From: Polynucleobacter sp. GWA2_45_21
GTDB taxonomy: Bacteria; Pseudomonadota; Gammaproteobacteria; Burkholderiales; Burkholderiaceae
Assembly (NCBI RefSeq): GCF_001830325.1
Contig: NZ_MHZG01000001.1
Coordinates: 372,001 to 436,000 of the forward strand
DNA length: 64,000 nt
Reading direction: 5' to 3'
Both the position numbers and the translations under genes were made by a program. A model generated the notes under the pieces. The model was given only the letters and a program-made list of their open reading frames with translations. It had not been told where the DNA came from and ran no database searches. Positions 36,872 through 46,147 of the stretch are shown here, one piece after another (the first letter of the stretch is position 1; each line of letters begins with the position of its first letter).

Positions 36872-37861
36872 ATGGCTGAAATTTTTACCCCTTTTCTAAC
36901 CGCATTTATTCTGGCTTATGCCTTGCGCCCAGTTTGCTTGTGGCTTGAGGGGCATAAGCTACCCCGTGCAGCTGCAGCAGCGATTGCCATGATTCTGGGC
37001 CTGGGAGTGGTTTTTTTGATTTTGAGCCTGTTTATTACCCTCCTCAAAACCGAAATCCCCCTTATCAAGGCGCAATTTCCAGAATGGATTCAAAACACGC
37101 AAGCCTGGCTTGGGCCAAAACTGAGTGAATTTAATATCCATGTGGATTGGAGCACTCTAAAGTCCAGCGCCACCGAGAAAATTACGACGCATCTCAATGA
37201 CAATTCCGATGCACTGATGACATCCACACTAGAGACGGTATTGATGTCTGGTAGTTCAGTAATTACCGGATTCGTAAATGCAGTGCTGACGTTATTTGTG
37301 ATGTTTTATCTACTGATCGACTGGGATCATTTTTTTCAGTTACTGAAAAAAATTGTGCCTCTGAGAGCGCAAGATACAGTGCACCATTTAATCAAGCATG
37401 CTGATGGCTTACTCTCGCAATATCTGAGAGGCATGCTCATGGTGATTTCCATCATGTCTGTTTTTTATAGTACTGGATTAAGCATCATCGGAATTAAAGG
37501 CGCCGTGGCCTTAGGCGTATTCACCGCACTCATGATTGTGATTCCTTATATTGGCATTACCGTGGGATTCACCTTGGCCATCCTCGCAGCCCTTCTGCAA
37601 TTTGGACCGGGTGGTGCAATCATTGGCGTGCTGGTGCTATACGGGCTGGGTCAATTCATTGAAGGCTTCTTCCTCACGCCACGCCTAGTGGGCGAGCGTA
37701 TTGGCCTTCATCCAGTTGCCGTGCTATTTGCATTGCTACTGTTTGGAAACTTATTTGGCTTTTTTGGCGTGCTCCTAGCATTACCAATCAGCGCAGTCGG
37801 TTTGGTACTTTTGCAATATGGCTGGTCACGCTATACCCAAAGCTCTTGGTATCAAAAGTAA
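36872..37861 (+). CDS. AI-2E family transporter (PerM/YdiK-like)
   Basis: Polytopic membrane protein of the AI-2E exporter family (PF01594), 329 aa with about seven membrane segments. Characteristic pieces are FLTAFILAYALRPVCLWLE at the N-terminus, LLSQYLRGMLMVISIMSVFYSTGLSIIGIKGAVALG near 187 and QFIEGFFLTPRLVGERIGLHPVAVLFALLLFGNLFGFFGVLLALPISA near 266. Substrates vary in the family, so AI-2 export should not be assumed. The start lacks the extra leading membrane helix seen in many relatives, and an in-frame TGA lies just upstream, so it is short at the N-terminus. hda follows 12 nt later. Confidence 0.85.
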   Translation: MAEIFTPFLTAFILAYALRPVCLWLEGHKLPRAAAAAIAMILGLGVVFLILSLFITLLKTEIPLIKAQFPEWIQNTQAWLGPKLSEFNIHVDWSTLKSSATEKITTHLNDNSDALMTSTLETVLMSGSSVITGFVNAVLTLFVMFYLLIDWDHFFQLLKKIVPLRAQDTVHHLIKHADGLLSQYLRGMLMVISIMSVFYSTGLSIIGIKGAVALGVFTALMIVIPYIGITVGFTLAILAALLQFGPGGAIIGVLVLYGLGQFIEGFFLTPRLVGERIGLHPVAVLFALLLFGNLFGFFGVLLALPISAVGLVLLQYGWSRYTQSSWYQK

Positions 37862-37873
37862 ATTTCTGCAGCA

Positions 37874-38632
37874 ATGAATAAGCCGTCACTACCAAAGCAG
37901 TTTGCGCTCGACATTGGTCATACACCCAAACCCAGTTTAAGTAATTTTTTGGCTGGAGAAAATCTTGCGCTGCACTCTGCTTTAGTAGCACTAGTCAAAT
38001 CCTGGGAATCACACACTCCAAGATTGGTCAGCGAGAATCCCCTGAATCAACGCTGGATCTATTGGTGGGGGTCAGAAGGTTCTGGTCGCACCCACCTACT
38101 CGATGCAATTGGCAACGCAGCGCAACAATTGGGTTTGGAATACTTCCCCCTCACGCCCAATGAACCCATTTCCTGGGTTCGCCTGGAGGAAGGCCTACCC
38201 GCCCTCTGTGCAAGCGATAAACCCTCTGTAATCACCGTGGATGACGTGGATCGACTGGATGAGCGTTTGGTGGCCTCTTTATTTCGTATTCTGAATGCGA
38301 TTCAGGGCAGCAAAGCGGTGCATATTTTTATGGCTGGCAATGCCGCCCCAGGCGCTTTAAGGCTTAGAGAAGACCTTCGCACCCGCCTGGGATGGGGCTT
38401 GATCTTTCAAACTCACCTTTTGGGCGATGATGAGAAAATAGAAGCCTTACAACAAGCGGCGCTAGCGCGCGGTTTAGTTTTATCCCCAGATGTATTGCCT
38501 TGGTTATTAAATCGCTTTTATCGCGATATGCCTAACCTCATGGCCTTAATTGATGCTTTGGATGCCTATTCACTAGAAACAAAACGTGCTGTCACATTAC
38601 CTCTCGTACGAGAGCTGTTGCAGCCAAAATAA
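37874..38632 (+). CDS. hda: DnaA regulatory inactivator Hda
   Basis: DnaA-like AAA+ protein (252 aa) that, with the beta clamp, promotes ATP hydrolysis by DnaA and limits re-initiation. A clamp-binding-type N-terminus (KQFALDI near residue 8) precedes the AAA+ domain. The P-loop is WWGSEGSGRTHLLDAIG near 57, with Arg in place of the usual Lys as in E. coli Hda. Walker B is VITVDDVDRLDE near 120. The C-terminal lid (NRFYRDMPNLMALIDALDAYSLETKRAVTLPLVREL) matches the family. It lies between the permease and a HAD phosphatase on the same strand. Confidence 0.93.
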   Translation: MNKPSLPKQFALDIGHTPKPSLSNFLAGENLALHSALVALVKSWESHTPRLVSENPLNQRWIYWWGSEGSGRTHLLDAIGNAAQQLGLEYFPLTPNEPISWVRLEEGLPALCASDKPSVITVDDVDRLDERLVASLFRILNAIQGSKAVHIFMAGNAAPGALRLREDLRTRLGWGLIFQTHLLGDDEKIEALQQAALARGLVLSPDVLPWLLNRFYRDMPNLMALIDALDAYSLETKRAVTLPLVRELLQPK

Positions 38633-38651
38633 ATTAATTCATATTCAATTC

Positions 38652-39332
38652 GTGACCCAATTAGCCCTTTTCGACCTAGATCACACATTACTCCCCTGCG
38701 ATAGCGATTATGAATGGGGCCAGTTCTTGGCACGCATAGGCGTAGTAGATAGCAAATACTATGCACAGCAAAACGAACGCTTCTATCAAGATTACAAGGA
38801 TGGAAAGCTCAACATCCAAGAGTTCCTTCGGTTTGCTTTAAAACCGCTCTCAGAACATTCTCGCGCGCAACTCAAAGAATGGCATGACGCCTTTATGCAT
38901 GAAGTAATTACTGGTCAACTTCGTCAAGAGGCGATTGATCTAGTGAAGCGTCACCAAGATGCTGGCGATCTTTGCTGCGTTGTCACTGCAACCAATAGCT
39001 TTGTGACTAGGCCCATTGTTGAAAGTTTTGGCATAGAACATCTTGTAGCCACTGAACCTGCCACTGTGGATGACAACCCCCTCGCTGATTTCACTGGTGA
39101 AGTCAAAGGTATTCCGAGTTTCCGGGAGGGCAAAATTCAGCGAGTACACGATTGGCTTGCCACGCAAAATCACGCATTGGATCAGCTGCCACAAAGTTAT
39201 TTTTATTCGGACTCGATGAATGATTTACCTCTCCTGGAAAAAGTCAGCAATCCTGTTGCCACCAATCCAGATACCCGCCTGCGTGAAGAAGCTACAAAAC
39301 GCAACTGGCCCATACTTGAACTGTTTGCATGA
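38652..39332 (+). CDS. HAD-superfamily hydrolase, subfamily IB (PSPase-like)
   Basis: A 226-aa HAD hydrolase. Motif I is ALFDLDHTLLPCDSDYEW near residue 6 with the nucleophile and general-acid Asp. Motif II is in VVTATNSFVTRPI near 110, and motif IV is YFYSDSMNDLPLLEKV near 184. The cap contains FYQDYKDGKLNIQEFLRFAL. Family members include phosphoserine phosphatase and related small-molecule phosphatases; the substrate is unknown. The start is GTG 38652 (MTQLALFDLDHT); the ORF-track start overlaps hda. The stop overlaps the pcnB start (ATGA), so the two are probably co-translated. Confidence 0.88.
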   Translation: MTQLALFDLDHTLLPCDSDYEWGQFLARIGVVDSKYYAQQNERFYQDYKDGKLNIQEFLRFALKPLSEHSRAQLKEWHDAFMHEVITGQLRQEAIDLVKRHQDAGDLCCVVTATNSFVTRPIVESFGIEHLVATEPATVDDNPLADFTGEVKGIPSFREGKIQRVHDWLATQNHALDQLPQSYFYSDSMNDLPLLEKVSNPVATNPDTRLREEATKRNWPILELFA

Positions 39333-40729
39333 TTACCAAATTTATTAAACGTATTTTGCGTCGTGACCCCATGGTCAGACACACTGCCGTACATACCTCT
39401 GGCGCGCCCAAACGAATTCCTAAAAAATCTCACCGCATTGACCCGGCCTTACTCTCCAAAAATGCAGTGAAAGTAACCCAGACATTGCAACAAGCTGGCT
39501 ATGAAGCTTTTATTGTCGGTGGTGCAGTGAGAGATTTAGCGCTAGGCATTGGACCTAAAGATTTTGATGTGGCAACCAATGCCACGCCTGAGCAAGTGCA
39601 AAAACTGTTTCGCAAAGCGCGCTTGATTGGTCGCCGCTTCCAGATTGTGCACGTCACTTTTTTTGGCAAAGGTCAACCTGAAATCATTGAGGTATCCACC
39701 TTCAGGGCCTTGCTGGAGAACGCTGGAGAACATGTCGCCGAAAATGGTCGCATCCTGCGTGATAACGTCTGGGGCAGCCAACATGAAGATGCTGCACGTA
39801 GAGATTTCAGTATCAATGCGATGTACTACGATCCCGCCACCGAGACCGTGCTTGACTATCACGGCGGTATGGCTGACATGCAGAAGAAAACATTACGCAT
39901 GATTGGCGATCCCGCCAAGCGCTATCGCGAAGATCCCATCCGCATGCTGCGTGCGATTCGATTTGCAGCTAAAACGGGCTTTACTTTGGATGCGGCGACA
40001 AGTGCGCCTATCGCTAAATTGGGCAAGCTGATTCATGATGTTCCATCAGCCCGCCTCTTTGACGAAATCCTCAAGCTACTGATGTCCGGTTATTCATGGG
40101 CTGCGATTCAAGGTTTAAAAGATGCAGGACTACATCACGGGCTGCTTCCTTTACTCGATCACATCTTAGATAAGGGCGCGGATTCTAAAGAGGCAAATGA
40201 TTTTGTGCGCATTGCACTAGCCAATACCGATCAACGCATTCAATCTGGCAAAAGTGTTTCAGCAGGCTTCTTGTTTGCCACCTTGCTCTGGCCAGACCTT
40301 CTCAGCAATTGGAAAAAGAATATCGCCAAAGGGATCTCCAATATTCCCGCATTACATGATGCGATGGATGAGACCATTGCCAGCCAAAGTAGCGGCATGG
40401 TGATCCAGCGTCGCTTCGAAAGCGATATGCGAGAAATCTGGTCTATGCAACCTCGCTTTGAAAAGCGTGTTGGACGTTACCCGTACCGCCTCATTGAGTC
40501 CCCTCGCTTTAGAGCGGGTTATGACTTTATGTTGTTGCGCTGCGCCACTGGCGAGAAAAGCCCATCCCTAGGTCAATGGTGGACCGACTTCATTGCTGCC
40601 GACCCCGCAGGGCAGGAAGCCTTGATGGCCAGCGTCAAAAATGAGGCAGGTAATAGCGCCTCCCCTGCAAAACGACGCCGCCGGAGAAAACCCAAGGCAG
40701 CTAGCCCAGCAGAAGCTTCAACAGACTAA
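39329..40729 (+). CDS. pcnB: Poly(A) polymerase I
   Basis: Polyadenylates RNA 3' ends and promotes decay (466 aa). The nucleotidyltransferase core is AFIVGGAVRDLALGIGPKDFDVATNATPEQV near residue 58, followed by ARLIGRRFQIVHVTF, EDAARRDFSINAMYYDP and KRYREDPIRMLRAIRFAAKTGF near 195. The C-terminal region ends in a lysine/arginine-rich tail (AKRRRRRKPKA), common in PcnB. The N-terminus has an extra ~35 basic residues (RRDPMVRHTAVHT). ATG 39329 overlaps the HAD stop. CCA-adding enzyme is the closest alternative, but length and tail favour PcnB. Confidence 0.93.
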   Translation: MITKFIKRILRRDPMVRHTAVHTSGAPKRIPKKSHRIDPALLSKNAVKVTQTLQQAGYEAFIVGGAVRDLALGIGPKDFDVATNATPEQVQKLFRKARLIGRRFQIVHVTFFGKGQPEIIEVSTFRALLENAGEHVAENGRILRDNVWGSQHEDAARRDFSINAMYYDPATETVLDYHGGMADMQKKTLRMIGDPAKRYREDPIRMLRAIRFAAKTGFTLDAATSAPIAKLGKLIHDVPSARLFDEILKLLMSGYSWAAIQGLKDAGLHHGLLPLLDHILDKGADSKEANDFVRIALANTDQRIQSGKSVSAGFLFATLLWPDLLSNWKKNIAKGISNIPALHDAMDETIASQSSGMVIQRRFESDMREIWSMQPRFEKRVGRYPYRLIESPRFRAGYDFMLLRCATGEKSPSLGQWWTDFIAADPAGQEALMASVKNEAGNSASPAKRRRRRKPKAASPAEASTD

Positions 40730-40799
40730 GCAGACTTGAGAAAAATTCAGTAAAGTAGGCCCGATAGTTTCATGTAGTTTTCTCTTGTTTGGAATGAGC

Positions 40800-41327
40800 A
40801 TGGCTCGAGCTTTTATTGGATTTGGCGGCAATATCGGTGACACACGTCAGCTCATTACTGACGCGATTGTGTGCCTCGCGCAGCGTTGCGAACTCCAAAT
40901 TCTTGCCAAAAGCTGTTTCTACCAAAGCGCCCCTTTTCAAGCTGTTGGGGGTGACTACATCAATGCGGTCATTGAAATTGAAACGCAACTAAGCCCTTAC
41001 GGCTTATTGCACGTCTGCCAAGCAGTTGAACAAGAATTTGGCCGTGAGCGGCCTTACACCAACGCACCTCGCACAATTGATCTGGACATCCTGGCATTTG
41101 AGGGTGTATCCCAAACAGATACAGAACTCACTATTCCCCACCCCAGAATCATTGAGCGCTCTTTTGTTCTCCTACCATTACTGGAAATTGCCCCGGATTT
41201 CTTTTTACCCAACTGGGGTGAGCTCAAGGCCTATCTACCCAACGTAGCTGACCAGCGCATCGAAAAACTCCCTTGCCGCAACTGTAATTGCGGTGAAAAA
41301 GACGTTTATAGCCAATCAGCGCATTAA
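40800..41327 (+). CDS. folK: 2-amino-4-hydroxy-6-hydroxymethyldihydropteridine diphosphokinase
   Basis: Pyrophosphorylates the pterin precursor in folate synthesis (175 aa). Family signatures are ARAFIGFGGNIGDTRQLI at the N-terminus, YQSAPFQAVGGDYINAVIEIETQL near 40, and RPYTNAPRTIDLDILAFEGV near 85 (the RxxRxxDLDIL box). I choose ATG 40800 because GGA lies 6 nt upstream; ATG 40794 is also possible. panB follows 17 nt downstream, pairing folate and pantothenate genes as in many bacteria. panC is not in the window. Confidence 0.94.
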   Translation: MARAFIGFGGNIGDTRQLITDAIVCLAQRCELQILAKSCFYQSAPFQAVGGDYINAVIEIETQLSPYGLLHVCQAVEQEFGRERPYTNAPRTIDLDILAFEGVSQTDTELTIPHPRIIERSFVLLPLLEIAPDFFLPNWGELKAYLPNVADQRIEKLPCRNCNCGEKDVYSQSAH

Positions 41328-41344
41328 TTCATTAAACTCACGCC

Positions 41345-42160
41345 ATGGGTTACTTACAAGGCGAAAAGCCAATCACAATCTCTAAACTCCTCTCCATGCA
41401 TGCTGAGGGTGAAAAAATTTCGATGCTGACAGCATACGACTCCACCATGTCGGCCTTATTAAATCGCTGCGGGGTGGAAACTATCCTCATTGGGGATTCC
41501 TTGGGTAACGTGATTCAAGGTCACTCATGTACTACGCCAGTAACCGTTGAGCAAGTGGCATATCACACCGAATGTGTAGCCCGCGCCAACTCTCACGCCT
41601 TCATCATTGCCGATCTTCCTTTTGCCAGTTATGGTGATCCGGTTCAAGCCTTAGACTCGGCTGCAGAACTCATGCGTGCTGGTGCAGATATGGTCAAGCT
41701 TGAAGGTGGTGATTGGCAAATCGACATCATTCAATACCTTGTAGAGCGCAGTGTTCCTGTTTGTGCCCACCTGGGACTGCTGCCTCAATCTGTGCATCTC
41801 TTGGGTGGCTACAAGGTTCAAGGTAAATCAAAGGATGCCGCAAGCTTAATGTTGGAACAAGCGATTGCTTGTGAGCAAGCAGGTGCCCAGATGATTGTGC
41901 TCGAGGCCATCCCCTCTTCATTGGGCAGACTCATTACTGAATCACTTTCTATTCCTACCATTGGAATTGGCGCAGGGGCAGATTGCTCCGGTCAAGTGTT
42001 GGTATTGCAAGATATGTTGGGCATCAGCCCTGGAAAACCACCAAAGTTTGTAAAAAACTTTTTGGATGGTCATGCCTCAATTGAAGCTGCAGTCAAAGCC
42101 TATGTTCGAGAAGTGAAAACCGGAAAATTTCCCGGACCCGAACACGGCTTTGCTGGATAA
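41345..42160 (+). CDS. panB: 3-methyl-2-oxobutanoate hydroxymethyltransferase
   Basis: First committed step of pantothenate synthesis, making ketopantoate (271 aa). Motifs are [34 protein letters not shown] near residue 27, [11 protein letters not shown] near 92, [31 protein letters not shown] near 140, and the catalytic Glu region [11 protein letters not shown] near 182. The PGPEHGF tail is standard. TAAACT ends 6 nt before ATG 41345 with no Shine-Dalgarno, a weaker leaderless candidate. Convergent with dnaJ, stops 10 nt apart. Confidence 0.96.
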   Translation: MGYLQGEKPITISKLLSMHAEGEKISMLTAYDSTMSALLNRCGVETILIGDSLGNVIQGHSCTTPVTVEQVAYHTECVARANSHAFIIADLPFASYGDPVQALDSAAELMRAGADMVKLEGGDWQIDIIQYLVERSVPVCAHLGLLPQSVHLLGGYKVQGKSKDAASLMLEQAIACEQAGAQMIVLEAIPSSLGRLITESLSIPTIGIGAGADCSGQVLVLQDMLGISPGKPPKFVKNFLDGHASIEAAVKAYVREVKTGKFPGPEHGFAG

Positions 42161-42170
42161 ACTTTACTAG

Positions 42171-43298
42171 CTAGCTAAAAAAACTCTTCACGCCATCAAA
42201 CCAACCCTTTTGATGAGGGTTATGTTTGTCGCCACCAGATTTGAGGCTGTCATCAAACTTCTGCAGTAATTTTTTCTGCTCTTCAGTCAGCTTCACCGGC
42301 GTTTCAACGGCAACGTGAACGAAAAGATCACCTACCATCGTAGAGCGCAAACCTTTAATTCCCTTATTACGCAAACGGAATGTTTTTCCGGTCTGCGTTC
42401 CCTCAGGAATTGGAAACTCGACGCGCCCTGAAAGCGTTGGCACCTCAATATCACCACCAATTGTCGCGGTAGCAAAAGAGATCGGCATTTGCACATGCAG
42501 ATCGCTACCATCGCGCTCAAATACCTTGTGGGGCTTCACTCTCACTTCGACATAGAGATCGCCAGATGGTCCGCCATTTACACCTGGCTCGCCGTTACCA
42601 ACTGAGCGTACGCGCATACCATCATCAATACCCGCAGGGATTTTGATTTCGAGTGTTTTTTGTTCTTTGTGTTTACCGCTGCCATGGCAAGTCTTACATG
42701 GCTTCGGAATGTACTCGCCAGTGCCACGGCACTTAGGGCAAGTTTGTTGCATTGAGAAGAAGCCTTGCTGGACACGAACTTGGCCATGACCATCGCAAGT
42801 AGTACATCTCTCAGCTTTGCTGCCAGGCTCAGCGCCAGTACCGTGACATGGTTTGCAGTCACTCCAACTTGGCACTCGAATTTGCGTGGTGTAACCCTCA
42901 GCAGCTTGCTCGAGAGTGATTTCCATGTTGTAACGCAAATCGGCACCCTTATAAACCTGAGGTCCTGACTGACGTCCACCACCCTGGCCGAAGATATCGC
43001 CGAAGATATCGCCGAAAGCATCAGCAAATCCACCGCCAGCAAAGCCGCCGCCAAATCCACTAGACTGATCAACACCTGCATGACCGTATTGATCATAAGC
43101 AGCACGTTTGTTGGGATCGGTTAAGGTTTCGTAAGCTTCTTTAACTTCTTTAAATTGCGCTTCTGCTGTTTTGCTATCGGGGTTGCGATCAGGGTGATGC
43201 TTCATCGCCATTTTCCGATAAGCCTTTTTTAGCTCCTCATCGCTGGCACCTTTCGCAACACCAAGCACTTCGTAATAATCGCGTTTACTTTTAGGCAC
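42171..43298 (-). CDS. dnaJ: Chaperone protein DnaJ
   Basis: Hsp40 co-chaperone of DnaK (375 aa). The J-domain has [15 protein letters not shown] with the HPD tripeptide near residue 33. A Gly/Phe-rich linker ([20 protein letters not shown]) follows. Four zinc-finger repeats are intact: [24 protein letters not shown] and CKTCHGSG. The C-terminal substrate-binding domain completes a type I DnaJ. The start is GTG 43298 ([12 protein letters not shown]), preceded by GAGAGGA; the ORF-track start 43337 would read through the intergenic hairpin. It follows dnaK after 98 nt. Confidence 0.97.
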   Translation of the reverse strand: MPKSKRDYYEVLGVAKGASDEELKKAYRKMAMKHHPDRNPDSKTAEAQFKEVKEAYETLTDPNKRAAYDQYGHAGVDQSSGFGGGFAGGGFADAFGDIFGDIFGQGGGRQSGPQVYKGADLRYNMEITLEQAAEGYTTQIRVPSWSDCKPCHGTGAEPGSKAERCTTCDGHGQVRVQQGFFSMQQTCPKCRGTGEYIPKPCKTCHGSGKHKEQKTLEIKIPAGIDDGMRVRSVGNGEPGVNGGPSGDLYVEVRVKPHKVFERDGSDLHVQMPISFATATIGGDIEVPTLSGRVEFPIPEGTQTGKTFRLRNKGIKGLRSTMVGDLFVHVAVETPVKLTEEQKKLLQKFDDSLKSGGDKHNPHQKGWFDGVKSFFS

Positions 43299-43325
43299 AA
43301 AATTCCTCTCAACAACCTGAATGAC

Positions 43326-43350
43326 ACAAGTCGGCACGAGGCCGACTTGT
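43326..43350 (-). other. Intercistronic hairpin between dnaK and dnaJ
   Basis: A perfect 10-bp inverted repeat ACAAGTCGGC/GCCGACTTGT with a 5-nt loop sits in the 98-nt gap. On the coding strand no T-run follows it, so it looks like an mRNA processing or stability element, or a partial attenuator, not a full terminator. It ends 27 nt before the dnaJ start. Confidence 0.75.
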
Positions 43351-43396
43351 TATTGAAGTACTTCTAAACTACGTTAAATGGCTCTCAATTAAGGGA

Positions 43397-45331
43397 TTAT
43401 TTCTTGTCATCCACTTCTTTGAAATCTGCATCTACTACGTCAGCATCTGGAGCAGCCGCTTGCGCACCGCCAGGAGCTGCGCCAGGTGCAGCGCCACCAG
43501 CTTTAGCTTGTTCAGCAGCCATGGCTTTTTCACCCAACTTCTGACTTGCTTTACCTAAGGCTTCGGTCTTAGCTTCAATAGCAGCTTTATCGCTACCCTT
43601 GATTGCCTCATCCAAGTCTTTCAAGGCGGCTTCGATAGCTTCTTTCTCAGAAGCTTCTAAAGCGGAACCATGCTCTTCCAAGGCTTTCTTGGTTGAGTGA
43701 GCTAAAGCATCAGCGGTGTTGCGCGCCGTTACCAATTCCAACGCTTTTTTATCTTCATCGGCATTCGCTTCAGCATCTTTCACCATGCGCTGAATTTCTT
43801 CTTCAGTCAAACCAGAGTTTGCCTTGATGGTGATCTTGTTCTCTTTGCCAGTCGTTTTGTCTTTTGCAGTGACATGCAAAATACCGTTGGCATCAATATC
43901 AAAAGTCACTTCAATTTGTGGCATACCACGTTGTGCTGGAGCAATGCCTTCTAAATTAAACTCACCGAGCAATTTGTTGGCAGCAGCCATCTCACGCTCA
44001 CCCTGGAAGCACTTAATTGTTACCGCAGGTTGGTTATCTTCCGCTGTGGAGTAAACCTGTGAATGCTTAGTAGGAATGGTTGTGTTCTTCGGAATCATCT
44101 TGGTCATTACGCCGCCCAAGGTTTCGATACCCAATGACAATGGGGTTACGTCCAAGAGCAATACGTCTTTACGATCGCCAGACAATACGGAGCCCTGAAT
44201 CGCAGCACCAACAGCAACAGCTTCGTCTGGGTTCACGTCTTTGCGTGGCTCTTTACCAAAAATCTCTTTTACCTTGTCTTGCACAGCAGGCATACGAGTC
44301 TGACCACCAACCAAAATCACATCGTCGATGTCAGATACATTGACGCCAGCATCTTTGATTGCTGTCAAGCAAGGACCAGCCGTACGGTTGATCAACTCTT
44401 CTACCAAAGACTCCAACTTAGCGCGAGTCAGTTTCAAGTTCAAATGCTTAGGACCGCCTGCATCAGCAGTCACATATGGCAAGTTGATTTCAGTTTGCTG
44501 TGCAGATGACAATTCGATCTTAGCTTTTTCAGCAGCATCTTTTAAACGTTGCAATGCCAATACGTCTTTGCTCAAATCGACGCCTTGCTCTTTCTTGAAC
44601 TCAGCAATGATCCAGTCAATGATGCGTTGGTCAAAGTCTTCACCACCCAAGAAGGTGTCGCCGTTAGTGGAGAGTACTTCGAACTGCTTCTCACCATCTA
44701 CGTTAGCAATTTCAATAATGGACACGTCGAATGTACCGCCGCCCAAGTCATACACAGCGATCTTACGATCCACTTTGTCTTGCTTGTCGAGACCAAATGC
44801 CAATGCTGCAGCGGTTGGCTCGTTGATGATGCGTTTGACATCCAAACCAGCAATACGGCCAGCATCTTTAGTAGCTTGACGTTGGCTATCGTTGAAGTAA
44901 GCAGGAACGGTAATCACTGCCTCAGTCACTTCTTCGCCGAGATAATCTTCGGCTGTCTTTTTCATTTTGCGCAGAATTTCTGCTGATACTTGTTGTGGCG
45001 CCATTTTTTTATCACGCGCTTCAACCCAAGCATCACCATTGTCTGCTTGAACAATTTTGTAAGGCATCAAACCGATGTCTTTTTGCACTTCAGCATCAAT
45101 AAACTTACGACCCATCAAACGCTTCACCGCGTAGATGGTGTTTTTAGGATTGGTAACTGATTGGCGTTTTGCGGGTGCGCCAACCAATACTTCACCGTCT
45201 TCAACGTAAGCAATGATGGATGGGGTTGTGCGAGCGCCTTCAGCGTTCTCAACAACTTTAGGTGCATTGTTTTCTACAACGGAAACGCACGAGTTTGTGG
45301 TTCCTAAGTCAATTCCGATAATCTTTCCCAT
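43397..45331 (-). CDS. dnaK: Chaperone protein DnaK (Hsp70)
   Basis: Hsp70 chaperone (644 aa). The nucleotide-binding domain begins [18 protein letters not shown] and has [44 protein letters not shown] near 140, [15 protein letters not shown] near 195 and [13 protein letters not shown] near 342. The linker and substrate-binding domain follow ([19 protein letters not shown] near 390). The tail is Ala/Gly-rich and ends [16 protein letters not shown], close to the usual EEVKDKK. GGAG precedes the ATG. A near-perfect sigma-32 promoter lies upstream and a terminator separates it from grpE, so dnaK-dnaJ form their own heat-shock unit. Confidence 0.98.
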   Translation of the reverse strand: MGKIIGIDLGTTNSCVSVVENNAPKVVENAEGARTTPSIIAYVEDGEVLVGAPAKRQSVTNPKNTIYAVKRLMGRKFIDAEVQKDIGLMPYKIVQADNGDAWVEARDKKMAPQQVSAEILRKMKKTAEDYLGEEVTEAVITVPAYFNDSQRQATKDAGRIAGLDVKRIINEPTAAALAFGLDKQDKVDRKIAVYDLGGGTFDVSIIEIANVDGEKQFEVLSTNGDTFLGGEDFDQRIIDWIIAEFKKEQGVDLSKDVLALQRLKDAAEKAKIELSSAQQTEINLPYVTADAGGPKHLNLKLTRAKLESLVEELINRTAGPCLTAIKDAGVNVSDIDDVILVGGQTRMPAVQDKVKEIFGKEPRKDVNPDEAVAVGAAIQGSVLSGDRKDVLLLDVTPLSLGIETLGGVMTKMIPKNTTIPTKHSQVYSTAEDNQPAVTIKCFQGEREMAAANKLLGEFNLEGIAPAQRGMPQIEVTFDIDANGILHVTAKDKTTGKENKITIKANSGLTEEEIQRMVKDAEANADEDKKALELVTARNTADALAHSTKKALEEHGSALEASEKEAIEAALKDLDEAIKGSDKAAIEAKTEALGKASQKLGEKAMAAEQAKAGGAAPGAAPGGAQAAAPDADVVDADFKEVDDKK

Positions 45332-45393
45332 AATGGCTCCAAAAATTAAGTTATGTGTAATTTCGTAATACTGCGAATAAATCGATATCCAAT

Positions 45394-45421
45394 AAATGGG
45401 GTCAAAAAGAGGGAATTCAAG
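45394..45421 (-). promoter_or_regulatory. Sigma-32 heat-shock promoter of dnaK-dnaJ
   Basis: On the minus strand CTTGAA (45421-45416), a 14-nt spacer and CCCCATTT (45401-45394) match the RpoH consensus CTTGAAA-N13/15-CCCCATNT. Transcription would start near 45387, leaving a ~55-nt leader. Confidence 0.9.
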
Positions 45422-45433
45422 GGCTAAAAATGC

Positions 45434-45458
45434 AAAAAAGGCAGATTTCTGCCTTTTT
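45434..45458. terminator. Terminator between grpE and dnaK
   Basis: A GGCAG/CTGCC stem with A- and T-runs on both sides acts in either direction. It stops grpE transcripts before the dnaK promoter, making grpE and dnaK separate units. The core nearly repeats the galU terminator. Confidence 0.88.
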
Positions 45459-45504
45459 ATCCCGCTTCTTGGTGAAAAACCCCTAATTTAGGGGTTTAAA
45501 TGAC

Positions 45505-46065
45505 TTATTTCGGTGCGCTCACGGTTACCAAGGCTGGTCGCAAAATGCGATCGGCAATCGAATACCCCCTCTGGAGCACTGAAACCACGGTATTTGCCTC
45601 TTGATCAGATGGCACCGAAGCTATCGCCTGGTGGTGGTGCGGATCGAACTTGTCACCTACAGCAGGATTAATCTCCGTCATACGACCTTTTTCAAAGGCG
45701 GAAAGTAGCTGTTTTAGGGTAATTTCCAAGCCCTCTTTAAAGGCTTTGGCATCCACTGCCTCTGTATTCAAAGCGGCATACAGACTATCGGTAACCGGCA
45801 CGAGATGCTCAGCAAAACTCTCAATCGCAAACTTATGGGCCTTAGAGACATCTTCAGCAGCACGACGACGAATATTCTCGCCTTCAGCCTTGGCGCGAAG
45901 ATAGTTATCTTGCATCTCGGTGAGCTTTTGGTTTAACTCAGCAATCTCTTGCTCTGGAGTTTTGACTTCATCGGATACGGGCGCCGCATCAGCGCCACCC
46001 TCTGCTTGAGCAAGCGGCTCAATATTATCTTGCTCAGGGGATGGATTTTGATTTTCTTGGGTCAT
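45505..46065 (-). CDS. grpE: Nucleotide exchange factor GrpE
   Basis: Releases ADP from DnaK (186 aa). An acidic disordered N-terminus (~35 residues) leads to the long dimeric coiled coil ([35 protein letters not shown]) and then the C-terminal beta domain. The signature [43 protein letters not shown] is clear near 136. It has its own sigma-32 promoter directly upstream and a terminator downstream. hemH ends 82 nt upstream on the same strand. Confidence 0.96.
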   Translation of the reverse strand: MTQENQNPSPEQDNIEPLAQAEGGADAAPVSDEVKTPEQEIAELNQKLTEMQDNYLRAKAEGENIRRRAAEDVSKAHKFAIESFAEHLVPVTDSLYAALNTEAVDAKAFKEGLEITLKQLLSAFEKGRMTEINPAVGDKFDPHHHQAIASVPSDQEANTVVSVLQRGYSIADRILRPALVTVSAPK

Positions 46066-46108
46066 GGGTACAAATTCACTTTTCTATCAGAATGGCTACT
46101 TCTCAATG

Positions 46109-46136
46109 ATATGGGGCTGATTCAGGTAATTTCAAG
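46109..46136 (-). promoter_or_regulatory. Sigma-32 heat-shock promoter of grpE
   Basis: On the minus strand CTTGAAA (46136-46130), a 13-nt spacer and CCCCATAT (46116-46109) are a full consensus match for RpoH. It lies in the 82-nt gap between hemH and grpE and gives a leader of about 40 nt. Confidence 0.92.
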
Positions 46137-46147
46137 AGTGACGGAGT

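Noticed and set aside
42961-43075. Short GC-rich repeats in dnaJ
   Set aside because: They encode the Gly/Phe-rich linker of DnaJ, which is a normal repetitive coding region.
42578-43105. 175-aa ORF inside dnaJ in another frame
   Set aside because: It is a frame shadow of dnaJ; hydrophobic-looking runs come from the Gly-rich region read out of frame.
44328-44879. 183-aa plus-strand ORF opposite dnaK
   Set aside because: Antisense shadow of a highly conserved gene, with no start signals and no family resemblance.
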